Of a stretch of 64,000 nucleotides of DNA, positions 34,640-43,953 are shown one piece after another (position 1 is the stretch's first letter; every line of letters starts with the position of its first letter). The notes under the pieces were generated by a model. The model was not told where the DNA came from. It did not search any database and was given only the letters and a program-made list of their open reading frames with translations. The stretch comes from SHVO01 sp041906145 (GTDB lineage Bacteria > Pseudomonadota > Alphaproteobacteria > Rhodospirillales > Rhodospirillaceae): positions 62,001 through 126,000 of the forward strand of contig JAYRJU010000007.1 of assembly GCA_041906145.1 (NCBI GenBank). The letters are read 5' to 3'. A program made the position numbers and the translations under genes.

Positions 34640-36156
34640 GCAACGTTCTTTCGGAAGTCTTCCGGGAAGTGCGTCATGGCACTGGTCACCGGATAGGGCA
34701 CGAAACCGCCGAGGGCGCAAAGCGAGCCCTGACGCATTGTACTACATAAATCTTCAAGGAGCGCGAACTGCGCGGCATCTGAATTTCCAGCAAGAATCCG
34801 GTCTAGGACCTCGACCCCGCGCACGGAACCGATGCGGCAAGGCGTGCATTTACCGCATGACTCAATCGCGCAGAATTCCATGGCGAAGCGGGCCTGGCGC
34901 GCGAGATCGACGGTGTCGTCGAAGACCACGATGCCGGCGTGTCCGATGAGACCGCCTTTGGCCGCGAAGGCCTCGTAGTCGAAGGGCGTGTCGAAGAGGC
35001 TCGTCGGGAAGTAAGCGCCCAGAGGGCCGCCGACTTGCACCGCCCGCACCGGACGTCCGGAGGCCGTGCCGCCGCCGATTTTCATGACCAAATCGCCAAG
35101 GGTCATGCCGAACGGCGCTTCAAACAGCCCGGCGTACTTCACATTGCCGGCGAGCTGGATGGGGATGGTGCCGAGCGAGCGGCCCATGCCGAGATCCTTA
35201 TAAGCGTCCGCACCTTCCGACAGGATCGCCGGCACGGAGGCCAGGGTGATGACGTTGTTGACCGAGGTGGGTTTACCGAAGAGGCCCTGGATCGCCGGGA
35301 GAGGCGGCTTCGCGCGGACTTGGCCGCGTTTGCCTTCCAGACTTTCAAGAAGCGAAGTCTCTTCGCCGCAGACATAAGCGCCAGCGCCCACGCGCACCTC
35401 GATATCGAAGCTGTAGCCGGACCCCATCACTTTCTTGCCAAGGAGGCCCGCTGTACGGGCGTTGCGGATCGCCCCGTTCATGACGCGGACGGCGACCGGA
35501 TATTCGGAGCGGATGTAGATGTAGCCGCGCGTCGCACCCGTCGCGATGCCCGCGATGGCCATGCCTTCGATCAGGCAGAAGGGATCGCCTTCCATGATCA
35601 TGCGGTCGGAGAAAGTGCCGGAATCGCCTTCGTCCGCATTACAGACGATGTATTTGAGATCGCCTTTGGCTTCGGAGACGGTCTTCCATTTGATGCCGGT
35701 CGGAAATCCCGCGCCGCCGCGTCCGCGCAAGCCAGACTTGAGGACGGTATCGAGGGTTTGCGCCGGGCCGATCATGATCGCCGCACCGATTCCGTTGAGG
35801 CCCCCGGCCGTTTGATATTCGTGGAAAGACGTCGGATCGATGCGGCCGCAGCGCGCGAAGGTAAGGCGCGTCTGGGCCTTCATGAAGGGGTGATCGGCGA
35901 TCTTGCCGACGCTCAGCGGATGTTCCGCGAAGTTCGCATCGAAGAGGGATGGGACATCGGCGGCGGTAACGGGGCCGAAGCCCACGCCGCCCACGTCGAT
36001 CAAAGTCTCGAGCCAATGCAAGCCATGGGACCCCGTGCGGACGATGGAGACGCCGATCTTGCGCTTCGCGGCTTCACGTTCGACAGCGGCTGCGACATCG
36101 TCCGCGCCCAGCGCGACGGCGGCGGAATCAAGGGGGATGCAAATCCGTAGGGTCAT
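34636..36156 (-). CDS. fdsB: Formate dehydrogenase beta subunit FdsB (NuoF-like, NADH/FMN)
   Basis: 506 residues. An N-terminal extension of about 120 residues with a thioredoxin-like fold precedes the NuoF core: FMN/NAD site GLRGRGGAGFPTGIKW, NADEGDSGTF, the SLBB domain, and the 4Fe-4S motif ESCGKCTPCRIGS. Here NAD+ is reduced with electrons from FdsA. Overlaps fdsG by 4 bp and fdsA by 4 bp, so translation is coupled. Confidence 0.95.
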   Translation of the reverse strand: MTLRICIPLDSAAVALGADDVAAAVEREAAKRKIGVSIVRTGSHGLHWLETLIDVGGVGFGPVTAADVPSLFDANFAEHPLSVGKIADHPFMKAQTRLTFARCGRIDPTSFHEYQTAGGLNGIGAAIMIGPAQTLDTVLKSGLRGRGGAGFPTGIKWKTVSEAKGDLKYIVCNADEGDSGTFSDRMIMEGDPFCLIEGMAIAGIATGATRGYIYIRSEYPVAVRVMNGAIRNARTAGLLGKKVMGSGYSFDIEVRVGAGAYVCGEETSLLESLEGKRGQVRAKPPLPAIQGLFGKPTSVNNVITLASVPAILSEGADAYKDLGMGRSLGTIPIQLAGNVKYAGLFEAPFGMTLGDLVMKIGGGTASGRPVRAVQVGGPLGAYFPTSLFDTPFDYEAFAAKGGLIGHAGIVVFDDTVDLARQARFAMEFCAIESCGKCTPCRIGSVRGVEVLDRILAGNSDAAQFALLEDLCSTMRQGSLCALGGFVPYPVTSAMTHFPEDFRKNVA

Positions 36157-36626
36157 GCGCGCGCCTTTGAAATAACGGCGGCGAGGGAAGGTTCGTTAAG
36201 GCGGCCGACGAGCCGACCATCGATCATCGCGGCCGGCGCGCACGAGCAGAGGCCGAGGCAGAACACGGGCTCCAGCGTGACGCGGCCATCGGCCGTGGTG
36301 CCGTGCCAATCGATGCCGAGTTGGCTTTTAGCCTTCGCGGCCAGGGCATCTGCGCCCATCGATTGGCAGGCTTCGGCACGGCACAGCTTGAGCACATGCC
36401 GGCCCGGCGCCTCCCGGCGGAAGTCGTGATAAAACGACACGACGCCGTGCACTTCCGCGCGCGAAAGGTTGAGGGCGTCGGCGATCATTTCGATGGCGCG
36501 TTCGGTGACGTGCCCGAAAGTGTTTTGCAAAGCATGAAGGATCGGCAGCGCGGCGCCGTCGATGGATTTCAGTCCGTCGATGATCTCGCCCGCGTGCTTT
36601 TCATCCCAGGCAGAATAAGAAGTCAT
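36153..36626 (-). CDS. fdsG: Formate dehydrogenase gamma subunit FdsG (NuoE-like)
   Basis: 157 residues. Helical N-terminus (ALPILHALQNTFGHV, EVHGVVSFYHDFR) and a thioredoxin-like 2Fe-2S domain with four Cys: LCRAEAC and CLGLCSCAPAAMI. First gene of fdsG-fdsB-fdsA-fdhD-fdsD. The upstream 155 bp are shared with the divergent lepB; a loose inverted repeat (TATCCGCG ... CGCGGAGGATA, 36635-36661) stands directly before the start and could be a regulator site. No LysR-type fds regulator is adjacent. Confidence 0.94.
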   Translation of the reverse strand: MTSYSAWDEKHAGEIIDGLKSIDGAALPILHALQNTFGHVTERAIEMIADALNLSRAEVHGVVSFYHDFRREAPGRHVLKLCRAEACQSMGADALAAKAKSQLGIDWHGTTADGRVTLEPVFCLGLCSCAPAAMIDGRLVGRLNEPSLAAVISKARA

Positions 36627-36781
36627 AACAATAGTATCCGCGTGAATGTGCGCGGAGGATAGTGCCCGATCTGGCTAATATGTCTATACAAAACAGCGGG
36701 AAACCTCGCAGAAACGAAATGTGCGATTGCGAACATTCCAGGCCATAACTCTCAAGGCGCGTTTTTGGAGGTGCCTGCGGC

Positions 36782-37489
36782 ATGGCCAATCTTTGGAGAT
36801 CGGTGCGGGAGCTGCTTTTGGGGCTCGTGGTGCTGTTGGTGATCAATACAGGCGCCATGGCCAGCTATTACATTCCCTCGGAATCCATGGTTCCCAATCT
36901 CCTGGTGGGCGACCACCTCGTGGTCTCCAAATACGCTTACGGTTACAGCAATCATTCGATCGCCGGCGTGCCGGATCTCTTCAAGGGCCGGATCCTCGAG
37001 CGTCCCGTGACACGCGGTGACGTCGCGGTGTTCCACATGGGCGAGGGGGATCAGCGCATTACCTACATCAAGCGCATCATCGGTTTGCCGGGCGACGTGA
37101 TCGAGATGCGTGGCGGCGCGCTTTACATCAACGGTCTGGTCGCACGCCGCGCGCGTGCGGAAGACTTCGTTTACCGCGCGCCGACAGGTGACGTCGTGCG
37201 CCGGGCTCAGTATCGCGAGACCTTACCGAACGGCCGCAGCTACATGACTCTCGATCTGACACGCGAGGGGAGCGGCGATAATGCCGGGCCCTATACCGTC
37301 CCGGCCGGGCATTATTTCGCGATGGGCGACAACCGCGACAATTCCGCCGACAGCCGCTGGCCCTTGGGCGACGGGCTGGGCTTCATCCCGGCGGAGAATT
37401 TCGTCGGCCGCGCCGAGGCGATCCTGTGGTCGTGGGCGGGGCTGCCTGGCATCTTCCGCGCCGAGCGGACATTCTCATCGCTGCGCTAA
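36782..37489 (+). CDS. lepB: Signal peptidase I
   Basis: 235 residues. One N-terminal membrane anchor (LLLGLVVLLVINTGAMA), catalytic Ser in IPSESMVPNL, catalytic Lys in YIKRIIGLPGD, and box E GDNRDNSADSR. Cleaves signal peptides of exported proteins on the periplasmic side. Usually next to rnc or era in Alphaproteobacteria; that context is missing, so this may be a second copy. The isochorismatase-like gene starts 6 bp after its stop. Confidence 0.93.
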   Translation: MANLWRSVRELLLGLVVLLVINTGAMASYYIPSESMVPNLLVGDHLVVSKYAYGYSNHSIAGVPDLFKGRILERPVTRGDVAVFHMGEGDQRITYIKRIIGLPGDVIEMRGGALYINGLVARRARAEDFVYRAPTGDVVRRAQYRETLPNGRSYMTLDLTREGSGDNAGPYTVPAGHYFAMGDNRDNSADSRWPLGDGLGFIPAENFVGRAEAILWSWAGLPGIFRAERTFSSLR

Positions 37490-37495
37490 GGTCCC

Positions 37496-37984
37496 ATGAA
37501 AGAAGCTCTCTTCGTCGTCGACGTTCAACCGACCTTCGCAACGCCTGCGGCGATCATCGATGAAATCCGGGCGTTGAGCGGGAAGCTCTATACGGTCGCG
37601 ACCGTCGAACGGCACGATGAGGAGATCGTACCCTTCGTGCGCCAGTTGGGCTGGAAACCAGGGCCTCGCGATGAGCCGCTGATCGCCGCCAATAAAGTTT
37701 TCTTCAAACATGGATATCTGCCGCCGACCGAAGCCATCGCGCACCTAAAGGCGATGGATATTGAGCGCGTCTATGTGTGTGGAAACCAGATCGAGACATG
37801 TTGCCTCGGCGCCGGCTTCATGCTGTTCGACGCAGGGCTGCACCCGACGCTGCTCAAGTGGTTGGGTGTCGGGTCTTCGTTGGACCGATCCGGTGAAATG
37901 GGCGCGCGCCTTTGGCAACATCACTTTGGCAGTGTGATTCATAGCCGCGCGGACTTTAACCTCGCGCGTCAGGGCGCGCGGTAG
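37496..37984 (+). CDS. Isochorismatase-family cysteine hydrolase
   Basis: 162 residues. Catalytic Asp in LFVVDVQPTF, Lys near NKVFFKHGY, and Cys in VCGNQIETCCLGAG, so the Asp-Lys-Cys triad of the family is present. Family members cleave amides (nicotinamide, N-carbamoyl compounds) or isochorismate. The substrate is unknown. Six bp after lepB; its end overlaps the convergent amidohydrolase gene by 16 bp. Confidence 0.82.
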   Translation: MKEALFVVDVQPTFATPAAIIDEIRALSGKLYTVATVERHDEEIVPFVRQLGWKPGPRDEPLIAANKVFFKHGYLPPTEAIAHLKAMDIERVYVCGNQIETCCLGAGFMLFDAGLHPTLLKWLGVGSSLDRSGEMGARLWQHHFGSVIHSRADFNLARQGAR

Positions 37985-39196
37985 ATCACTTTGCCGTCGC
38001 GCAAGGTGTATTGAACTTCGGAAAACTTGCGCGGATCCGCCGCAGGGTCGCTCTTCAACACCGTGATGTCGGCGCGGAAACCCGGCATGATCTGGCCAAG
38101 GTCGGCGCCGCGTCCGAAGCGCTTGGCAGGCGCGAGCGTGAGGGATGCGAGCAGTGCCCGGAAGTCCATCCCGGCCGCGGCCATCAGGACATATTCCTCG
38201 GTGGGGTCGGGCCCCACGGCGCCAAGGCCGGTGCCGAAGATGACCGTGCCTTTGCGCGCGATCCAGGCTTTCAATTGCGCGGTTCCAATCTCCACCGTTT
38301 TCGCTTCGGCTTCGGGACCGCTGCGGCGGGCGATCGCGCTCCAGAGCCAGAGGGTTGGGGGCAAAGCCACATCGCGATCTTCCATTGCCGCAAGGACCGC
38401 GTCATCCCAAGGTCCCGCGAGCGGCGTGGTGTGCGCGATGATGTCGACGCCTCCGCCGGCGGCGGCAATGATGTCCGCGCCGGTGTTCGGGTGCACAAAG
38501 ACCGGCCAGCCATTCCGGTATGATTCGGCGACGGCCGCGGAGATGGCCGCCGGTGTGAGCTGGCTCATTGTCGGTCCCGAGACAAAGAGCTTGATACCGT
38601 GCGCGCCGCTCTTGATCGCGGCCCCCGCCGCGGCATCGGCGCTGGCGGCGTCGCTGATCTCCGGCAGTTTCAAGGCCACCCAGCCCATCTTGGCATAGAC
38701 ATCCTCCGCGACCTGTCCGCCCGGCGGGATCATGCCAAGGCCGGTGCTGAAGATGCGCGGGCCCGGCGCTTCACCCGCTTCGACGCGGGCCTTTAATGCG
38801 AGTGTGTTTTCAAGGATCGATGAGACATCGAAGACGCTGGTGAAGCCGTAGCGGGTAAAGCTGTCTTGCATTTGGCGCGCCAGATCGGCGGCGGGAAGTG
38901 CGCGCGCGTTCGCCCATTTGATTTCGGTGAAATGGACGTGCGTGTTCCAGAAGCCTGCAGTGACAACGTGTCCGGTGCAATCAAGGACGTCTGTCCCCGG
39001 TGGGATATTGATCTCACTTGCGCGGGCCCACGGCTGCGATTTTTCCGTCCGCGATGAGGACGATACCATCGGCGATGGGCGGCGAATGCGGGGCGGCGTA
39101 AACGATACCGCCGGCAAGGGCGAGAGCGATCTTATCCTGCGCATGCGCGCTAAAGGAAAACGCGACAAGAATGCCGACGACTGCGCGCCCCAACAT
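37969..39196 (-). pseudogene. Exported amidohydrolase, interrupted by a single-base frameshift
   Basis: The N-terminus lies in one frame (39196 to 39014: signal peptide MLGRAVVGILVAFSFSAHAQ, then DGIVLIADGKIAAVGPR) and stops at 39014. The rest continues in another frame through ASEINIPPGTDVLDC, the HxH motif FWNTHVHFTE, KLFVSGP, FVHPN, DIIAHTT and GTGLGAVGPDPTEEY to 37969. Removing one base near the GGGCCC at 39025-39030 restores one protein of about 405 residues. Either a recent mutation or a sequencing error. GGGAGGG stands before the ATG at 39196. Related to the intact enzyme at 23264. Confidence 0.8.
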
Positions 39197-39224
39197 CGTG
39201 CCCTCCCGGTCAGGGCCCGATTAT

Positions 39225-39263
39225 AAAAAGCAACGGCCCGCCCCGAAAGCCGGGGCGGGCCGT
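39225..39263 (-). terminator. Rho-independent terminator of the cytochrome c' gene
   Basis: A 13-bp perfect stem (ACGGCCCGCCCCG / CGGGGCGGGCCGT) with a 5-base loop, followed on the minus strand by TG-C-TTTTT. Confidence 0.85.
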
Positions 39264-39287
39264 GAAAACGGGATTAACCGCAGTTAA

Positions 39288-39740
39288 TTAAGGTTTCTTG
39301 TAGGTGTCGTGACAGCCTTTGCACGAAAGAGCGCCGACCGCGGCTTCACCGGACTGGCCACCGGCGCCGTCCTTCTTCGCGATTTCGATCGCCTTGATGA
39401 TGTTCTTCTCGGCTTCGTCGAGCTTCGCGTTGAAGTCGGCGTGATTCTTCCACACGGCCGGCAGCGCATTACCGCCTTCGACGTTCGGTTCGAACGCGAG
39501 CTTCGCCTGACGCACCGAATTGAGCAGGATCTCGAAGTGCGAGAACAGCATCTTGTCCGGGACCATGCCGGCCAGGATTTGGCCGATGGCGGCGGACTGC
39601 GCGCCCATGGTCTTCATGATTTCCTGGCGGTAGGCGACGACGTCTTCATCGCGCATCGCCTGCTGCGCATTGGCAGACGCGACCGGCAGCGCGACCGAGG
39701 CCGCCATAACAAGCCCACACATTCCATTCAGCAATCGCAT
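39288..39740 (-). CDS. Cytochrome c' (class II cytochrome c)
   Basis: 150 residues: signal peptide (MRLLNGMCGLVMAASVALPVASANAQ) and a four-helix domain with the heme-binding CKGCH near the C-terminus (GALSCKGCHDTYKK), as in cytochrome c'. A fifth-ligand His is in the same motif. The family binds NO or O2 in the periplasm and has a role in NO detoxification in some species. Monocistronic with its own strong terminator. Confidence 0.9.
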   Translation of the reverse strand: MRLLNGMCGLVMAASVALPVASANAQQAMRDEDVVAYRQEIMKTMGAQSAAIGQILAGMVPDKMLFSHFEILLNSVRQAKLAFEPNVEGGNALPAVWKNHADFNAKLDEAEKNIIKAIEIAKKDGAGGQSGEAAVGALSCKGCHDTYKKP

Positions 39741-39946
39741 CGAGCTCTCCTGTGACTCTTATTGTGATCTCGGGGCCAAAATAGCGGAATTGTCTTGGCC
39801 CGGCAAATAAACGCGGCGTGACTTTTTTAGCCTGGAGTTACAACCGGCTTACGTATAGGCCGCCATCGCGGTGAGATTGTGGCTAAAAACGTGCTTCGGT
39901 GTGGGGCCGGTCGATTGTAGCATTGGGGCACTGGGCAGGGGGCGTC

Positions 39947-41872
39947 ATGCGGATGAGGGGAATGCGACGCGCGGGGTTGGTCGCGGCGCTGTTGTTCTGT
40001 ACGGCCGAAGCTACAGCGCAGCGTGTGGCCGACAATGCCGTCAAAGCGGCGGACGACGCCTTTGGAACGGCGGTGGGCAACGAGCGCACCGGCCTTTACG
40101 ATCCTTTCAATGCCCGTGGTTTCAGCCCGGTCGATGCAGGCAATGTCCGCATCGAAGGACTTTATTTCGACCAACAAACCCAGTTGAACGGGCGCGTGTC
40201 GCGCGGCAACACGGTGCGTGTCGGCATCAGCGCGCAATCCTATGCGTTTCCGGCGCCGACGGGTGTTGCGGACTTCAACCTCCGCCTGCCGGGCGACAAG
40301 ACAATCACCAGCTATATGATCGGCGCGGGCACGTTCGACACTTTTGTCACCGAGCTCGATGTACAAACGCCGGTGACGGACAAACTCAGCGTCGGCGCCG
40401 GTGCCGGTTTCATCCGCTACGACAATCAGGACGCCAGCAAGAACATCGAGTGGAACGCGGGCCTCCTTTTTCGGCTGCGCCCCAGCGACGCGTCGGAGAT
40501 CTCGGGTTTCGCCAGCATGCTTGAAGGCTGCCATTACGAGCAGCAAATGAGCATCATTCCCGGCGGGGCGTGGGAACCGCCGCGCGTGAAGCGGCATACG
40601 TTTTATGGTCAAGGCTGGACGACCAGCGATTGCCGCCAAAGCAACGGCGGTGTCATCGGGCGATGGACCTTCGGCGACGATTGGCGCTTGCGGGCTGGGA
40701 TATTCCGATCAGAAAACATCCAGAAGAAGCTGTTCGGCGATTTCATGCGCAATGTACAGCCGGACGGTACAGGACAGCATTTCCTCCAGCGCTCGCCGCG
40801 CGCGGCGTTCACGTCCTACTCGGGTGAGGTGCGTCTGACCAAGATCGTCACGCAGGGCGATTTCCGTCACACTATTGATACGTCGGTGCGTGGACGCGAC
40901 GTGGATCGCATTTTTGGCGGTGCGCATACCATCTCGCTCGGTCCGGGACGAATCGGCGTCCAGACGTGGCTTCCGGAGCCGGTGTTCACATTCAATCCGC
41001 AGACGACCAACGAGACGAAGCAGGGCGCTGTTGGGGTGTCTTACCTCGGGCAATGGGCGCAGCGCGGGGCGCTGACGCTCGGACTGCAGAAGGTCGATTA
41101 TCGCCGCGATACCTTCGCGCCGAGTTTGCCGGTGGCGACCGCCGACGCGAAGCCTTGGCTGTACAATGCCGCGCTCAATGTCTTCGTGACGCCGCAACTC
41201 GCGGCTTATGCCAGTTATACGCGCGGGCTGGAGGAAACCGGTACTGCGCCGGACAGCGCGCTCAACCGCGGCGAGGCGATGCCGACCGCGATCACGAAGC
41301 AATTGGACGCGGGGCTGCGCTATACGATCAAGCCCGGCCTCAGCATGGTGGCGGGCGTGTTCGAAGTGAAGAAACCGTATTTCACATTGGACAGGACCAA
41401 CACCTTCGGCCCCTTCGGCGCGGTGCGGCATCGGGGCGTCGAAATGTCGCTCGCCGGCCAGCTTTTCTCCGGCTTCAATATCGTCGCGGGCATGGTCGCG
41501 TTGGAACCGCGGGTCTCTGGAGACGCTGTGGACCGCGGAGTCATCGGTGAGGTGCCGGTCGGCATCTTTCCGCGCACATCCATCGTGCAGATCAACTATG
41601 CGCCGCCTTCGTGGAAAGGTTTCGCGCTGGAGGCTTATTTCTTCGACGGCGGCGGTCAGCGCACAACATCGGACAACAACTACAAAACCGACGGCTACAA
41701 GCAGCTCAATCTCGGTGTGCGGCGGAATTGGACCTTGTACGGCGTTCCGGCGTCGTTCAGGTTCCGGGTGCTCAACGTGTTCAACGCCTATGATTGGAAC
41801 GTCAATCAGGCGGGGCAATGGTTCCCGCGCGGGCCCCTGACGTGGCTCACCAACCTCGCTGTCGATTTTTAA
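39947..41872 (+). CDS. TonB-dependent receptor-like outer-membrane protein (paralog B)
   Basis: 641 residues from the ATG at 39947 (GCAGGGGG upstream; a frame start at 39899 lacks a ribosome site). Signal peptide to TAEATAQ. The same N-terminal block as its paralogs (DAFGTAVGNERTGLYD, RGFSPVDAGNVRIEGLYFDQQ), then a large barrel including VFEVKKPYFTLD and VRHRGVEMSLAGQ. It carries a Cys pair (EGCHYEQQ and SDCRQS) absent from paralog A. A half-site GTAGCATT at 39917 matches one arm of the palindromes found before paralog C and blaI. The gap to paralog C is about 107 bp. Confidence 0.85.
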   Translation: MRMRGMRRAGLVAALLFCTAEATAQRVADNAVKAADDAFGTAVGNERTGLYDPFNARGFSPVDAGNVRIEGLYFDQQTQLNGRVSRGNTVRVGISAQSYAFPAPTGVADFNLRLPGDKTITSYMIGAGTFDTFVTELDVQTPVTDKLSVGAGAGFIRYDNQDASKNIEWNAGLLFRLRPSDASEISGFASMLEGCHYEQQMSIIPGGAWEPPRVKRHTFYGQGWTTSDCRQSNGGVIGRWTFGDDWRLRAGIFRSENIQKKLFGDFMRNVQPDGTGQHFLQRSPRAAFTSYSGEVRLTKIVTQGDFRHTIDTSVRGRDVDRIFGGAHTISLGPGRIGVQTWLPEPVFTFNPQTTNETKQGAVGVSYLGQWAQRGALTLGLQKVDYRRDTFAPSLPVATADAKPWLYNAALNVFVTPQLAAYASYTRGLEETGTAPDSALNRGEAMPTAITKQLDAGLRYTIKPGLSMVAGVFEVKKPYFTLDRTNTFGPFGAVRHRGVEMSLAGQLFSGFNIVAGMVALEPRVSGDAVDRGVIGEVPVGIFPRTSIVQINYAPPSWKGFALEAYFFDGGGQRTTSDNNYKTDGYKQLNLGVRRNWTLYGVPASFRFRVLNVFNAYDWNVNQAGQWFPRGPLTWLTNLAVDF

Positions 41873-41930
41873 GGCGGCGCTTTCTAACAGCCCTTTCATA
41901 GAACGAGCCCCTTGCGGCTCCCCGCCGTCA

Positions 41931-41949
41931 ATGCTACGAATCGTAGCAT
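41931..41949. promoter_or_regulatory. BlaI-type operator before receptor paralog C
   Basis: A perfect 19-bp palindrome, ATGCTACGA-A-TCGTAGCAT, followed by TACA. It differs at only the central base from the palindrome before the blaI-type gene at 43954. It fits the CopY/BlaI dyad class with a TAC(A/G)A core. Confidence 0.75.
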
Positions 41950-41979
41950 TACATGACGTCACATTTTGGGAGAATAGGG

Positions 41980-43896
41980 GTGAGAGTTCTTACGTGGGCC
42001 GCGGTTGCGGCCGGGTGCTGCATCTCGGTTGAAGCGGCGGCACAGCGGGCGAGCGACGACGCGGTGAAGGCCGCCGAAGACGCCTTCGGAACCACGGTGG
42101 GGAACGAGCAGACGGGCCTTTATGGCCCTTACGAAGCGCGCGGTTTTAGTCCCGTGGAAGCCGGCAACGTCCGCATCGAGGGACTCTATTTCGATCAGCA
42201 GGCGGAACTAAACAGCCATGTCCAGCGCGGCAATACGGTGCGCGTTGGCATCAGCGCGCAATCTTATGCGTTTCCGGCCCCCACCGGCGTCGCGGACTTC
42301 ACCCTCAACGTGCCGGGCGCGGAACCGGTTTTGAGCGCGCGCGTTGGCGGCGGGCAGTACGACACTTGGTTGGTGGAATTGAACGGGCAGACCGCCGTCA
42401 CTTCGAAACTCAATATCGGCGCGGGCGTCGGCGTCATCCGCATCGATAACAACGAAGGCAGCAAGAATTTCCAATGGACCGCCGGGACCATCTTCAATCT
42501 GCGCCCTTCGGACGCGGGTGAAGTAACGGGATTTTGGAGCCAGCTCGAGGACTGCCACAACGAAGCGCAAACGCGCATCCTGCCGGGTGGAGGCTGGGCG
42601 CCGCCGGAAGTGAAGCGCCATAAGTTCTTCGGGCAGGGCTGGTCGTCAGGCGATTGCCGCGAGAGTAATGGCGGGTTCCTGGGCCGCTACAACTTCGGCA
42701 ACGACTGGAACCTGCGCGCTGGAATCTTCCGGTCGCAGCGCATTTCGCACAAAAGCTTCGGCGATATCATGCGCAACGTGCAGCCGGATGGAACCGGCGA
42801 ACACTACGTTTTCAAGGCGCCGCGTTCGGCCTTCACCTCTTACTCCGGCGAAATCCGTCTGCAGAAAATCATCACGGCGGGAGAATTCCGTCACACCGTC
42901 GACGCGTCAGTGCGCGGACGCAATGTGGACCGGCTCTTCGGCGGCGCCGATACCAGGTACCTTGGGCCGGGCCGCATTGGTGTGCAGATCGGTTTCCCCG
43001 AGCCCAATTGGACCTTCGGTCCTCAGACAGCCAATGAAACCAAGCAGGGCGCCGCGGGCCTGTCGTATTTCGGGCAGTGGTCCAATGTCGGCGGACTGAC
43101 CCTGGGCGCGCAGAAGATCGATTACCGCCGCGATACAATGGACCCGGGCCGGCCGATGTCGCGCGCGACGGACAAGCCCTGGCTCTACAACGCGGGTGTT
43201 AGCGTGTTTTTGACGAAAGGCCTTGCGGCTTATGCCGGCTATACGCGCGGCCTCGAGGAAACGGGCACCGCGCCGGATATCGCCGCCAATCGCGGCGAAG
43301 CCATGCCGGCGGCGCTGACCAAGCAGATCGACGCGGGGCTGCGCTACACCATTAAGCCGGGGATGAACCTCGTCGCGGGCGTGTTCGAGGTGAAGAAACC
43401 GTACTTCAACGTTGGCCCCGCCAATATCTACGGGCCGTTCGGCGCGGTGCGTCATCGCGGACTCGAAACATCGCTGACCGGCGAAATCGTTCCGGGGCTG
43501 AATGTGGTGGCCGGCGTGGTGCTGATCCAGGCGCGCGTCAGCGGCGATGAAGTGGACCGCGGGTTGCTTGGTAAGGTGCCCGTCGGTGTGTGGCCGCGCC
43601 AATCGCTCTTGCAGCTTCAGTATGCACCGAAGGAGTGGAACGGCTTCGGCATCGACACTGCTTTCTACGATGGCGGCGGGCAGATGACGACTCCGGACAA
43701 TTCCTTCAAGTCGAAAGGCTACAAGGAACTGATGGCGGGCATGCGTTATGCGTTCAAGATCGGGGAGGCCCCGGCCTCGTTTCGCTTCCAGGTGCATAAC
43801 ATCACCAACTCCTACGGCTGGGAAATCGGCAACGCCGGGGCGTGGTTCCCACGCGCCAACATCCGCTACACCACGAACCTCTTTGTGGACTTCTAG
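41980..43896 (+). CDS. TonB-dependent receptor-like outer-membrane protein (paralog C)
   Basis: About 638 residues from a GTG at 41980 (GGGAGAATAGGG upstream); an in-frame ATG at 41953 sits 3 bp after the operator and has no ribosome site. Signal peptide VRVLTWAAVAAGCCISVEAAAQ. Closely similar to paralog B along its whole length (DAFGTTVGNEQTGLYG, RGFSPVEAGNVRIEGLYFDQQ, EDCHNEAQ and GDCRES Cys pair, VFEVKKPYFNVG, VRHRGLETSLTG), pointing to tandem duplication. The end is YTTNLFVDF. It lies directly upstream of blaI, with operators at both ends. The ligand is unknown. Confidence 0.86.
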   Translation: MRVLTWAAVAAGCCISVEAAAQRASDDAVKAAEDAFGTTVGNEQTGLYGPYEARGFSPVEAGNVRIEGLYFDQQAELNSHVQRGNTVRVGISAQSYAFPAPTGVADFTLNVPGAEPVLSARVGGGQYDTWLVELNGQTAVTSKLNIGAGVGVIRIDNNEGSKNFQWTAGTIFNLRPSDAGEVTGFWSQLEDCHNEAQTRILPGGGWAPPEVKRHKFFGQGWSSGDCRESNGGFLGRYNFGNDWNLRAGIFRSQRISHKSFGDIMRNVQPDGTGEHYVFKAPRSAFTSYSGEIRLQKIITAGEFRHTVDASVRGRNVDRLFGGADTRYLGPGRIGVQIGFPEPNWTFGPQTANETKQGAAGLSYFGQWSNVGGLTLGAQKIDYRRDTMDPGRPMSRATDKPWLYNAGVSVFLTKGLAAYAGYTRGLEETGTAPDIAANRGEAMPAALTKQIDAGLRYTIKPGMNLVAGVFEVKKPYFNVGPANIYGPFGAVRHRGLETSLTGEIVPGLNVVAGVVLIQARVSGDEVDRGLLGKVPVGVWPRQSLLQLQYAPKEWNGFGIDTAFYDGGGQMTTPDNSFKSKGYKELMAGMRYAFKIGEAPASFRFQVHNITNSYGWEIGNAGAWFPRANIRYTTNLFVDF

Positions 43897-43916
43897 CTTG
43901 CCGTTTCTCACCCCAT

Positions 43917-43935
43917 ATGCTACGACTCGTAGCAT
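43917..43935. promoter_or_regulatory. BlaI-type operator before the blaI-type gene
   Basis: A perfect 19-bp palindrome, ATGCTACGA-C-TCGTAGCAT, followed by TACA, 18 bp before the repressor ATG at 43954. It would give autoregulation, and control of paralog C through the matching site at 41931. Confidence 0.78.
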
Positions 43936-43953
43936 TACACGGAGTAGCGCGAT

